Assembly (NCBI GenBank): GCA_004296815.1
Contig: SCVT01000720.1
Coordinates: forward strand, 1-12,014
From: Reyranella sp.
GTDB taxonomy: Bacteria > Pseudomonadota > Alphaproteobacteria > Reyranellales > Reyranellaceae
DNA: 12,014 nt
Direction: 5' to 3'
Below, one piece after another: positions 1 to 6,571 of this stretch. Positions within the stretch are counted from its first letter, which is position 1. The number at the start of each line of letters is the position of its first letter. The notes beneath the pieces are model-generated. The model was given only the letters and a program-made list of their open reading frames with translations. It was not told the DNA's origin and searched no databases. The position numbers and the translations under genes are program-made.

Positions 1-264
1 CGCATGCGGCGCAACCAGGGCCGCAACCTCGCGACCCTGCTGATCGACGGCGAGGCGGCCGGCGGATTCGACACCCAGAACGGCTTCGTCAGCTTCATCT
101 CCTGGTCCGGCCTCGACATCGGCCGTGACCGGTCGAGCCCGGTCTCGCACTACGAGGCGCCGTTCGCCTTCACCGGCAAGCTGCGCAAGGTCACGGTCCT
201 GATGGATGACGACCAGAAGCTCGACACGCAGGCGGCGGCCGCGGCGGCACTGGCGCGGGAGTGA
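1..264 (+). CDS. Sulfatase (arylsulfatase-like), C-terminal fragment, 5' end outside window
   Basis: Open from the first base in frame 1 to TGA at 262-264, giving the last 87 residues of a longer protein. The segment reading GLDIGRD, then SPVSHYEAPFAFTG and KLRKVTVLMDDD, resembles the C-terminal beta-sheet domain of bacterial arylsulfatases, where a GLDVGRD..SPVS..Y..PF.FTG pattern is usual. The catalytic formylglycine site (CxPxR) lies far upstream and cannot be seen, so activity cannot be judged. Sulfatases of this family hydrolyse sulfate esters. The methionine codon at 4 is internal, not a start. The tail is alanine-rich. The stop lies just before the start of the MFS gene, so the two are probably co-transcribed. 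The family call rests on recalled pattern similarity of a short region. Confidence 0.7.
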   Translation, partial: RMRRNQGRNLATLLIDGEAAGGFDTQNGFVSFISWSGLDIGRDRSSPVSHYEAPFAFTGKLRKVTVLMDDDQKLDTQAAAAAALARE

Positions 265-269
265 ACGCC

Positions 270-1496
270 GTGCCGCCGAAGGTGGGCACTCGGGGCGGTA
301 TCGACAGTCCCTACGCCTGGCGCCTGGCGATCGTGTCGATGCTCTGCGTCGCGCTGGGCGGCGGCGGAATCTACCTGCCCATGGTCGGGCTGAAGGAGAT
401 CGCCGCCGACTTCGGCGACCAGCGCGCCGTGCCGTCCTTCGCCTATATGGTGGGCTTCTTCGGGATGGGCGTGGGCGGCGTGTTCATGGGCTGGCTGGCC
501 GACCGCACCAGTCCGCGGGTGCCGCTGTTCATCGCCGGAGTGTCGATCGCCGCGGGCGGCTTCGCGGCCTCGAGCGGCGGCGAGATCGCGCTCTATGTGG
601 GCTACACGGTGCTGCTGGGCTTCCTCGGCAATGCCGGAACCTTCACGCCGGCGATGAACAACGTGCAGGGCTGGTTCGAGCGCCATCGCAACACTGCCGT
701 CGCCATCATCTCCGTCGGACCCGCGATTTCCGGCTCCGTCTGGCCGCAGGTCTACCGCGTGCTGCTGCCGGAGATCGGCTGGCGCAAGACTCTGGTGGTG
801 TACGGACTCGTGGCGGGCGTGCTGCTGCTCCTCGGCGCACTCTACGTGCGGCCGGCGCCGATCCTGCGCGGGCCGGGCGGAAGGCGGAAGGAAGAGAAGG
901 TGCCGCTGCCGCTGCCGTCGTCGGTCATCATGGTCCTGCTGTCGCTGGCCGGCTTCTGCTGTTGCGCCGCCATGGCGATCCCGTTCGTGCACATGGTCGC
1001 CTTCTGCGGCGACCTCGGCTATCCCGCGGCGCGTGGCACCGAGGCGGTGTCCCTGGTCCTGCTGTCGGCCATCGTGGCGACCTTCGTGATGGCGCGGCTT
1101 GCCCAGCGCATCGGGCCGCTGCCGGTCAGCCTGCTCTGCTCGGTGATCCAGATCGGCTCGCTGGTGGGCTTTCTCTACGTGCGCGACATCAACGGCATCT
1201 ATGCGCTGTCGCTGCTGCACGGCATCCCGTTCATCGCCATCGTCCAGGGCTATGCGCTCAACCTGCGCTTCCTCTACGGCCCGACCATCGCGGGCTGGCG
1301 GCTGGGCGTGGTGATGCTGTTCGCCATGGCCGGCATGGCGGCCGGCGGCTGGTTGGGCGGCTTCATCTTCGATGCCACGCTCTCCTACATCTCGGCCTTC
1401 CAGTCGGCGCTGGCCTTCAACCTGCTCAACCTGATGCTGCTGGGGATCCTCTACTTCGCGCAGCGGCGGCGGACAGCGGCCGGCCTGCCGGTGTAA
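270..1496 (+). CDS. Major facilitator superfamily transporter
   Basis: A 408-residue membrane protein with 11-12 hydrophobic segments split by a charged central loop (near residues 195-215, RGPGGRRKEEK), the usual MFS two-bundle layout. The loop between helices 2 and 3 carries GWLADRTSPR (about residues 74-83), which fits MFS motif A. Helix 7 has a run of three cysteines (GFCCCAAM), followed by VHMVAFCGDLGY, a pattern I associate with a proteobacterial MFS group of unknown substrate. Two GTG starts are possible: 261 overlaps the sulfatase stop as GTGA, while 270 sits 8 bases after GGGAG (257-261). I chose 270 because of that ribosome site; the choice changes only three residues. Its substrate cannot be read from sequence. 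Position suggests import or export linked to the sulfatase or the nitrile hydratase 23 bases downstream. Confidence 0.88.
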   Translation: MPPKVGTRGGIDSPYAWRLAIVSMLCVALGGGGIYLPMVGLKEIAADFGDQRAVPSFAYMVGFFGMGVGGVFMGWLADRTSPRVPLFIAGVSIAAGGFAASSGGEIALYVGYTVLLGFLGNAGTFTPAMNNVQGWFERHRNTAVAIISVGPAISGSVWPQVYRVLLPEIGWRKTLVVYGLVAGVLLLLGALYVRPAPILRGPGGRRKEEKVPLPLPSSVIMVLLSLAGFCCCAAMAIPFVHMVAFCGDLGYPAARGTEAVSLVLLSAIVATFVMARLAQRIGPLPVSLLCSVIQIGSLVGFLYVRDINGIYALSLLHGIPFIAIVQGYALNLRFLYGPTIAGWRLGVVMLFAMAGMAAGGWLGGFIFDATLSYISAFQSALAFNLLNLMLLGILYFAQRRRTAAGLPV

Positions 1497-1508
1497 ACTG
1501 ACGGGATC

Positions 1509-1513
1509 GGAGG
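1509..1513 (+). promoter_or_regulatory. Ribosome binding site deciding the nitrile hydratase alpha start
   Basis: GGAGG at 1509-1513 touches the ATG at 1514 but lies 6 bases from the in-frame ATG at 1520. The second spacing is normal, so translation most likely begins at 1520. Confidence 0.75.
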
Positions 1514-1519
1514 ATGGGT

Positions 1520-2134
1520 ATGAGCCACGATCACGATGACCATGGGCACGATCATGACCACGGCGCCTCGGACATGGCGCTGCGTGTCAAGGCGCTGGAG
1601 ACGCTGCTGATCGAGAAGGGCTTGGTCGACCCGGCGGCGCTCGACGCCATCGTCGAGGCCTACGAGACGCAGATCGGGCCGCGCAACGGCGCCCGCGTCG
1701 TGGCACGTGCCTGGACCGATCCCGACTACAAGGCGCGCCTGATGAGCGACGCCACCGCCGCCATCGCCGAGATGGGTTTCTCTGGCGCGCAGGGCGAGCA
1801 CATGGTCGTGGTCGAGAACACGCCGGACACGCACAACCTCGTCGTCTGCACCCTCTGCTCCTGCTATCCGTGGCCGGTCCTCGGCCTGCCACCGGTCTGG
1901 TACAAATCCTCGGCCTTCCGTTCGCGCGCCGTGATCGATCCGCGCGGCGTGCTGCGCGACTTCGGGCTGGCGTTGCCCGACGAGGTCGCGGTCCGCGTCT
2001 GGGATTCGACGGCCGAGATCCGCTACCTCGTTCTGCCCGAGCGGCCTTCCGGCACCGAGAACATGAATGCCGAGCAGCTCGCTGGGCTCGTGACCCGCGA
2101 TTCGATGGTCGGTACGGCCAGGGTGACGGCATGA
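1520..2134 (+). CDS. nthA: Nitrile hydratase alpha subunit, cobalt type
   Basis: Metal-binding subunit of nitrile hydratase, which hydrates nitriles to amides in the cytoplasm. The 204-residue length is normal. The metal claw [11 protein letters not shown] is at residues 109-119: Cys110, Cys113, Ser114 and Cys115 are the ligands known for the family. Thr111 and Tyr116 mark the cobalt (non-corrin Co3+) type; iron enzymes have Ser and usually Thr there. [10 protein letters not shown] follows, as in the family. The first 14 residues are a His/Asp stretch (six His), seen in other proteobacterial alpha subunits and plausibly binding metal. The start at 1520 is chosen from the GGAGG spacing; ATG 1514 would add two residues. 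The gene lies 23 bases after the MFS gene and overlaps the beta gene by ATGA at 2131-2134, implying translational coupling. Thiocyanate hydrolase gamma subunit is a relative, but the neighbouring single-chain beta gene favours nitrile hydratase. Confidence 0.95.
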   Translation: MSHDHDDHGHDHDHGASDMALRVKALETLLIEKGLVDPAALDAIVEAYETQIGPRNGARVVARAWTDPDYKARLMSDATAAIAEMGFSGAQGEHMVVVENTPDTHNLVVCTLCSCYPWPVLGLPPVWYKSSAFRSRAVIDPRGVLRDFGLALPDEVAVRVWDSTAEIRYLVLPERPSGTENMNAEQLAGLVTRDSMVGTARVTA

Positions 2135-2790
2135 ACGGCGTGCACGACATGGGCGGCATGCAGGGCTTCGGTCCGGTACAGCCCGAGGCGAACGAGCCTG
2201 TCTTCCACGCGCCCTGGGAAGGTCGCGTGCTGGCGCTGCGTCGCGCCGCCGGCGCCTGGCGGAAGTGGAACATCGATTTCGGCCGCCACACGATCGAGAC
2301 GCTGCCGCCCGCCGACTATCTGCGCATGAGCTACTACGAGAAGTGGTTCGCCTCGACCATCAAGCTGATCGTGGGCGCAGGGCTCGTCACCAAGGAGGAG
2401 GTCGAGACGGGCCGTCCCGCAGCAGGCTCAAAGCGCGAGACGCCGCCGCTGACGCCGGACAAGGTCATGCCGATCCTCAAGGCCGGCGGCCCGACGTTAC
2501 GCGAGACCAATGCGAAGCCGCGCTTCGCCGACGGCGCCCCCGTGCGGGCCCGCGACATCAACCCGGCCGGTCATACCCGCCTGCCGCGCTACGTGCGCGG
2601 CCGCATGGGAACGATAGAGTGTCATCACGGCGCGCACGTGTTCCCCGACACCAACTCGAAGTTCGAGGGCGAGAAGCCGCAGTATCTCTACACGGTGCGC
2701 TTCGAGGCGCGCGAGCTGTGGGGCGAGGGCGCCAATCCACGCGACACCGTCCACCTCGATCTCTGGGAAGAGTATCTCGATCCCGCCTAG
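2131..2790 (+). CDS. nthB: Nitrile hydratase beta subunit
   Basis: Partner of the alpha subunit; the pair forms the active site at the interface. The 219-residue protein begins [16 protein letters not shown], the typical start of beta subunits, and continues with EPVFHAPWE (22-30). Arg52 in GRHTIE corresponds to the conserved beta arginine that contacts the oxidised claw cysteines. The C-terminal SH3-like domain holds [14 protein letters not shown] (147-160) and HHGAHVFPD (165-173), both hallmarks. The ATG at 2131 overlaps the alpha stop codon; the open frame extends upstream to 1870 but that part is a shadow of the alpha gene. No activator (P14K-like) gene follows: the next gene is on the opposite strand and its stop codon overlaps this one. 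Confidence 0.95.
   Translation: MNGVHDMGGMQGFGPVQPEANEPVFHAPWEGRVLALRRAAGAWRKWNIDFGRHTIETLPPADYLRMSYYEKWFASTIKLIVGAGLVTKEEVETGRPAAGSKRETPPLTPDKVMPILKAGGPTLRETNAKPRFADGAPVRARDINPAGHTRLPRYVRGRMGTIECHHGAHVFPDTNSKFEGEKPQYLYTVRFEARELWGEGANPRDTVHLDLWEEYLDPA
2787..2790. other. CTAG shared by two convergent stop codons
   Basis: The palindrome CTAG gives TAG at 2788-2790 for nthB on the + strand and TAG at 2789-2787 for the Bug-family gene on the - strand. No intergenic space and no terminator hairpin separates the two transcription units, so their 3' ends must overlap. Confidence 0.95.
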
Positions 2791-3746
2791 TCGGCCTTGA
2801 TGCCCGACTGGGCGATCACCTTGCTCCAGCGCTGATCCTCGCTCTTGAGGAAGGCGGCGAACTGGGCCGCGTCCATGGCATGCGGGATAGCGCCGACCGC
2901 CAGGAACTTCTTCTGCATCTCCGGCATGCCGACCACCTTCACCACGGCGTCCGACAGGCGCTTGACCTTGTCGGATGGGGTCTGTGCCGGCAGGAGGACC
3001 GACAGCCAGGCGCTGGCCTCGAGGCCGGGAAAGCCCTGCTCGGCGATGGTCGGTGCGTCGGGGAAGAAGGACAGGCGCTCGAGCGTGCTGACGGCGATCA
3101 GGCGCAGGCGGCCGGCATCGATATGCGGCTTGGTGACGGTGACGGTGTCCATCGCGACCTGCACCGTGCCGGCGACGAGATCGTTCATCGCCGGCGGGCT
3201 GCCTTGGTAGGGCACGTGAAGGATGCGGATGCCGGCCTTGGATTTCAGCTCCTCCATCGCGACGTGGCTCAACGTGCCGTTGCCCGACGACGGATGGCTG
3301 AGCTTGTCCGGATTGGCCTTGGCGTAGGCGATGAGCTCCGGCAGCGTCTTCACCGGCAGTGACGGATGGACTACCAGCACCAGCGGCAGGTCGCAGACGC
3401 GCGCCACCGGCTCGAAACTGGTGAGGCTCTGGTAGGCGACGTTCTTGTAGAGGTGCGGATTGATGGCGAGCGCGGCGAGCGGCGACAGGATGAAGGTGCT
3501 GCCGTCGGGTGCCGCGCGGGCGAGCAGGCCGAGCGCGATGCTGCCGCCCTGGCCGGGCTTGTTGTCGACGATCACTGTCTCGCCCAGCTCGGGCTTCAGC
3601 GCCTCGGCGAGCAGGCGGGCGATGATGTCGGTCGCCTGGCCGGCCGGAAAGCCGACCAGCATCTTCGCGACCTTGTCGCCCTGCGCGTAGGCAGCGGGCG
3701 CGCCGATCGTGGCGAGCGACAGTGCGCCGAATGTGCGTCTCAGCAT
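2787..3746 (-). CDS. Tripartite tricarboxylate transporter (Bug/TctC) family periplasmic binding protein
   Basis: A 319-residue extracytoplasmic solute-binding protein, full family length. Signal peptide at residues 1-21 (MLRRTFGALSLATIGAPAAYA, cut before Q22) with an RRTF pair that could be read by Tat or Sec. Bug signatures follow: VGFPAGQATDIIARLLAEAL (31-50), VDNKPGQGGSIALG (60-73), AAPDGSTFIL (78-87), LSHPSSGNGTLSHVA and later DAPTIAEQGFPGLE. Such proteins bind carboxylates or similar small molecules and pass them to TctAB membrane proteins; neither TctA nor TctB is in this window, so it is an orphan, as is common. The start is ATG 3746, 5 bases after GGGAGGA. The open frame runs on to 4778, but that is an out-of-frame reading of the CoA-transferase gene. 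Co-transcribed with that gene; it may deliver the acid the transferase activates (inference). Confidence 0.93.
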   Translation of the reverse strand: MLRRTFGALSLATIGAPAAYAQGDKVAKMLVGFPAGQATDIIARLLAEALKPELGETVIVDNKPGQGGSIALGLLARAAPDGSTFILSPLAALAINPHLYKNVAYQSLTSFEPVARVCDLPLVLVVHPSLPVKTLPELIAYAKANPDKLSHPSSGNGTLSHVAMEELKSKAGIRILHVPYQGSPPAMNDLVAGTVQVAMDTVTVTKPHIDAGRLRLIAVSTLERLSFFPDAPTIAEQGFPGLEASAWLSVLLPAQTPSDKVKRLSDAVVKVVGMPEMQKKFLAVGAIPHAMDAAQFAAFLKSEDQRWSKVIAQSGIKAD

Positions 3747-3751
3747 TGTAG

Positions 3752-3760
3752 TCCTCCCTA
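3752..3760 (-). promoter_or_regulatory. Ribosome site of the Bug gene overlapping the CoA-transferase stop
   Basis: On the - strand the upstream gene ends in TAG (3760-3758) and GGGAGGA (3758-3752) begins within it, 5 bases from the ATG at 3746. A ribosome finishing the CoA-transferase would sit on the next start region, so coupling is likely. Confidence 0.75.
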
Positions 3761-4966
3761 GATGACCTTTCGTGCCCTGAGCGCCGCGATCTCCGCCGCG
3801 GACAGTCCCAGGCCGCCGTAGACTTCCTCGTTGTGCTGACCGATCGCCGGGCCGGCCGTGCGTACCCGTCCCGGCGTCTCGGAGAAGCGCGGCACCACGC
3901 CCTGCATGCGCAGTGACCCCAGTTCGCCGTCGGGCACGCGGACGATCGCCTCGCGTGCCTTGAACTGCGGATCGTCGAACACGTCGGCGATGTCGTAGAT
4001 CGGCGAGAACCCCACTTCGTGGCGGGTGAAGGCCTCGCGCAGCTCGGCGAGCGTGAGCCTGCCGATGGCGGCGCCGACGATCTTGTCGAGCTCGCGGTAG
4101 TTCTTCACGCGGGCGGGATTGGTGGCGAAGCGCGGGTCCTCCAGCAGCTGCTTGAGGTCGAGTGCCGCGCAGAGGCGGACGAAGATGCTCTGCGTCGAGG
4201 CCGCGATCGAGGCCCACTTGTCGTCGGCGGTACGATAGACATTGCCGGGCGCGGCGTACTGGCTGCGGTTGCCCGAGCGCGTGCGCACGGCGCCGAGCTG
4301 GTCGTACTCGATCGCCAGGAACTCCAAGGTGCGCAGCATCGCCTCGGTGGCCGAGCAGTCGATCTCCTGGCCGCGACGCTCGGGGTTGCGCGCGAGGTCG
4401 TGCAGGGCGGCCAGGATGCCGACGGCGCCGAACAGGCCGGCGACGGCGTCGGAGATCGGGTAGCCGAGATGCAGCGGCCGACCGTCCTCCTCGCCGCAGA
4501 TCTGGGTGAAGCCGCTCATCGCCTCGAAGATGCGGGCGAATCCCGGCCGCTCGGCGTAGGGGCCGTCCTGGCCGAAGCCGGTCACACGCAGGATGGTGAG
4601 CCGTGGATTGATCCCCTGCAGCCAGGCCCGCGTGATGCCCCAGCCGTCGAGCGTGCCCGGCCGGAAATTCTCGACCAGCACGTCGGCGTTCGCTGCCAAA
4701 CGGGCAAACAGCGCACGGCCTTCCTCGAGGCGCAGGTCGAGGGTGACGCCTTTCTTGTTGCGGTTGGTGACCTTCCACCAGAGCGGCACGCCGTCCTTGT
4801 GCGGGGCGAGCGCGCGCAGCGAATCGCCGATGCCTGGCATCTCGACCTTCACGATCTCCGCGCCGTAGTCGCCCAAGAGGCCTGCCGCGAACGGTCCGGC
4901 CACGACCGTCGAGATGTCGAGAATGCGCAGGCCGGCCAGCGGCCCGGCGGGTTTGTCGTCAGTCAT
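3758..4966 (-). CDS. CaiB/BaiF (family III) acyl-CoA transferase
   Basis: A 402-residue cytoplasmic enzyme that moves CoA between carboxylates. The N-terminal part reads GPLAGLRILDISTVVAGPF (8-26), then GDYGAEIVKVEMPGIGD (32-48), NRNKKGVTLDL (68-78) and ADVLVENFRPG (94-104), all standard for the family. Asp173 in GYPISDAVAG matches the position of the catalytic aspartate (Asp169 in formyl-CoA transferase) that forms the acyl-anhydride intermediate. Length is normal. ATG 4966 is preceded by GAGGAA at 8 bases. First gene of a two-gene operon with the Bug protein and divergent from the amidase. The donor and acceptor acids cannot be told from sequence; formyl-CoA, succinyl-CoA or other acyl donors are all possible. 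Confidence 0.93.
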   Translation of the reverse strand: MTDDKPAGPLAGLRILDISTVVAGPFAAGLLGDYGAEIVKVEMPGIGDSLRALAPHKDGVPLWWKVTNRNKKGVTLDLRLEEGRALFARLAANADVLVENFRPGTLDGWGITRAWLQGINPRLTILRVTGFGQDGPYAERPGFARIFEAMSGFTQICGEEDGRPLHLGYPISDAVAGLFGAVGILAALHDLARNPERRGQEIDCSATEAMLRTLEFLAIEYDQLGAVRTRSGNRSQYAAPGNVYRTADDKWASIAASTQSIFVRLCAALDLKQLLEDPRFATNPARVKNYRELDKIVGAAIGRLTLAELREAFTRHEVGFSPIYDIADVFDDPQFKAREAIVRVPDGELGSLRMQGVVPRFSETPGRVRTAGPAIGQHNEEVYGGLGLSAAEIAALRARKVI

Positions 4967-5104
4967 TGGTTCGTTTCCTCAGGCCCAATTCTAGGAGGGC
5001 GCCTCAGCATGCAGAATGCTCAAGGCAGCTAAACTAGGTTTGCGGGTTACGGATGGCAGACAGCGACCTCCGCGCACTGGCACACTCCGGGCCGGGAGCA
5101 CCAT
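4967..5104. promoter_or_regulatory. Divergent intergenic control region
   Basis: 138 bases between the CoA-transferase (leftward) and amidase (rightward) starts, the only place in the window where two units are read apart. It must hold both promoters. It is richer in A and T around 5012-5045 than the genes, but I found no convincing -35/-10 pair on either strand. It contains the amidase ribosome site GGGAG (5094-5098, 6 bases from ATG) and, on the - strand, GAGGAA (4980-4975). Confidence 0.6.
5001..5026. repeat. Imperfect inverted repeat, possible operator
   Basis: Core arms AGCAT (5006-5010) and ATGCT (5016-5020) flank the 5-base spacer GCAGA. Outer arms GCCT (5001-5004) and AGGC (5023-5026) extend the symmetry with one unpaired base on the left and two on the right. 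Dyad symmetry of about 26 bases in the middle of a divergent promoter region is what a dimeric repressor or activator site would look like. No regulator gene is in the window, so the binding protein is unknown. Confidence 0.45.
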
Positions 5105-6556
5105 ATGACCAACGAACTCTGGCGTCTTACTGCCGTTGAAGCCGTTTCTCGTCTCAGGAAGAAGGAGATCACGCCGCTCGATCTGATCGAGGCGTCCGCC
5201 AAGCGCATAGCCGAGGTCGAGCCCGCGGTGAACGCGCTGCCGACGCTCTGCCTCGAGCGGGCGCGCGATCATGCCAAGCGGCTGATAGCGGGGAAGGACC
5301 GTGAGGCCGAGAACGAAGCAGGCTGGCTCGCCGGCCTGCCGGTTTCGATCAAGGACCTGACCGATGTCGGCGGCGTGCGCACCACCTACGGCTCGCCGAT
5401 TTTCGCCGACCATGTGCCGGCCAAGTCGCACCCGCTTGTCGAGCGCATCGAGCGCAAGGGCGGCATCGTCGTCGCCAAATCCAACACGCCGGAGTTCGGC
5501 GCCGGCGGCTCGACCTTCAACGAGGTGTTCGGCCGCACGCGCAATCCCTGGAACACGTCGCTGACCTGTGGCGGCTCGACGGGCGGCGGCTCGGTGTCGG
5601 TGGCGACTGGCGAGGTCTGGCTGGCGCACGGTTCCGACCATGGCGGCTCGCTGCGCCGGCCCGGCACCTACTGCTCGACCGTCGGCATCCGGCCGTCGGC
5701 CGGCCGCGTGACGCGCGGCACGTCGAACAATCTCTACTCGCCTCAGTCGGTGCAGGGGCCAATGGCGCGAAACGTCGCCGACCTGGCGCTGTTCCTCGAC
5801 GCGATGTCGGGCTTTTGCCCGCACGACGCCATGACGTTCGACGCGCCCGCCCAGTCGTTCAGCGCTGCGGTCGCCAAGCCCGTGGCGCCCAAGCGCGTGG
5901 CGATCAGCATGGATTTTGGCGGCCGTTTCGAGCTCGATCGCGAGATCCGGGAGATCTGCGCGCGCGAGGCGCGGCGCTTCGAGGAGCTGGGCTGCATCGT
6001 CGAGGAAGTCTCGCCCGACTTCGGTCCGGTCGACGAGGTGTTCATGGCGCTGCGCAGCCAGCAGTTCGTGGTCGACCGCGAGCTGCAGATGGAACAGCAC
6101 CGCGACAAGATCAAGCCCGACATCATCTGGAACACTGAGCTCGGCCTCAAGCAGACCGCGAGCCGGCTGGCCTGGGCCGAGCGCGAGCGGGCGGCGCTCT
6201 ACCGGCGCATGCGCGAGTTCTTCCAGACCTACGATCTGTTCGTGACGCCCGGCTCGCCGACGGCCGCCTTCGACGTGAACCTGCGCGCGCCCGAGACCAT
6301 CGCTGGCAAGAAGCTAGACAACTACATGTCGGGTTCGACGCTCAACTCGGCCATTACCGTCACGGGGAGCCCGGCGATCGCCGTGCCCTGCGGCTTCGAC
6401 AGCTTTGGCCGCCCGGTCGGGCTGCAACTCGTCGGCAAGCCCCGGGGCGAGGCGGCGCTGCTGCAGGCCGCGGTGCTCTACGAGCAGCTGTTGGGCCTCG
6501 ACCGGCTGCTGCCCATCGACCCCAAGCCCGGAACCGTGCCACCATCCGTTCCCTGA
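5105..6556 (+). CDS. Amidase-signature family hydrolase (amidase)
   Basis: A 483-residue cytoplasmic enzyme of the amidase-signature family, which hydrolyses amides to carboxylate and ammonia. The Ser-cisSer-Lys triad is present: Lys83 in PVSIKD, Ser158 in CGGSTGG and Ser182 in GSDHGGSLRRPG. The spacings of 75 and 24 residues equal those of fatty acid amide hydrolase (142/217/241). The glycine-rich loop has Thr159 where GGSSGG is usual; the cis-serine itself is kept. LAGLPVSIKDLTDVGGVRTTYGS-type and GNPWN-type segments also fit. ATG 5105 follows GGGAG by 6 bases. It is the first gene of a + strand operon, 15 bases before the dehydrogenase. With nitrile hydratase nearby, the simplest role is hydrolysis of the amide formed there. 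Family members also include GatA-like and peptide or carbamate hydrolases, so the substrate is open. Confidence 0.93.
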   Translation: MTNELWRLTAVEAVSRLRKKEITPLDLIEASAKRIAEVEPAVNALPTLCLERARDHAKRLIAGKDREAENEAGWLAGLPVSIKDLTDVGGVRTTYGSPIFADHVPAKSHPLVERIERKGGIVVAKSNTPEFGAGGSTFNEVFGRTRNPWNTSLTCGGSTGGGSVSVATGEVWLAHGSDHGGSLRRPGTYCSTVGIRPSAGRVTRGTSNNLYSPQSVQGPMARNVADLALFLDAMSGFCPHDAMTFDAPAQSFSAAVAKPVAPKRVAISMDFGGRFELDREIREICAREARRFEELGCIVEEVSPDFGPVDEVFMALRSQQFVVDRELQMEQHRDKIKPDIIWNTELGLKQTASRLAWAERERAALYRRMREFFQTYDLFVTPGSPTAAFDVNLRAPETIAGKKLDNYMSGSTLNSAITVTGSPAIAVPCGFDSFGRPVGLQLVGKPRGEAALLQAAVLYEQLLGLDRLLPIDPKPGTVPPSVP

Positions 6557-6571
6557 ACAGGGGAGGATGCG

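Noticed and set aside
150..1220. A 356-codon - strand open frame opposite the MFS gene
   Set aside because: Antisense register shadow of a GC-rich gene; composition is dominated by R, H, Q, A and D, with no motif.
206..1501. A 431-codon + strand open frame overlapping the MFS gene
   Set aside because: Its translation is arginine- and alanine-rich with no membrane segments or domain, while the overlapping frame encodes a well-formed MFS transporter.
1520..1564. His/Asp-rich repeat as a separate small metal-binding peptide gene
   Set aside because: It is in frame with, and directly continuous into, the nitrile hydratase alpha subunit, and no stop codon lies between.
2265..3362. A 365-codon + strand open frame running through nthB and opposite the Bug gene, as a candidate nitrile hydratase activator
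   Set aside because: It overlaps two well-supported genes, and its translation shows no resemblance to activator proteins and no ribosome site of note.
2787..4778. Apparent 663-residue - strand fusion protein ending in the Bug protein
   Set aside because: The part above 3746 is an arginine- and proline-rich reading of the CoA-transferase gene in another frame. ATG 3746 has a ribosome site and a signal peptide directly after it.
4967..5104. A defined sigma-70 -35/-10 promoter on either strand
   Set aside because: Hexamer-like fragments such as TAGAAT on the - strand (4997-4992) exist, but no acceptable -35 lies 16-18 bases away, so a precise promoter call is not supported.
4991..6100. A 369-codon - strand open frame opposite the amidase, as a candidate divergent regulator
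   Set aside because: No helix-turn-helix or other domain is visible, the composition is shadow-like, and the amidase on the other strand has a complete catalytic triad.
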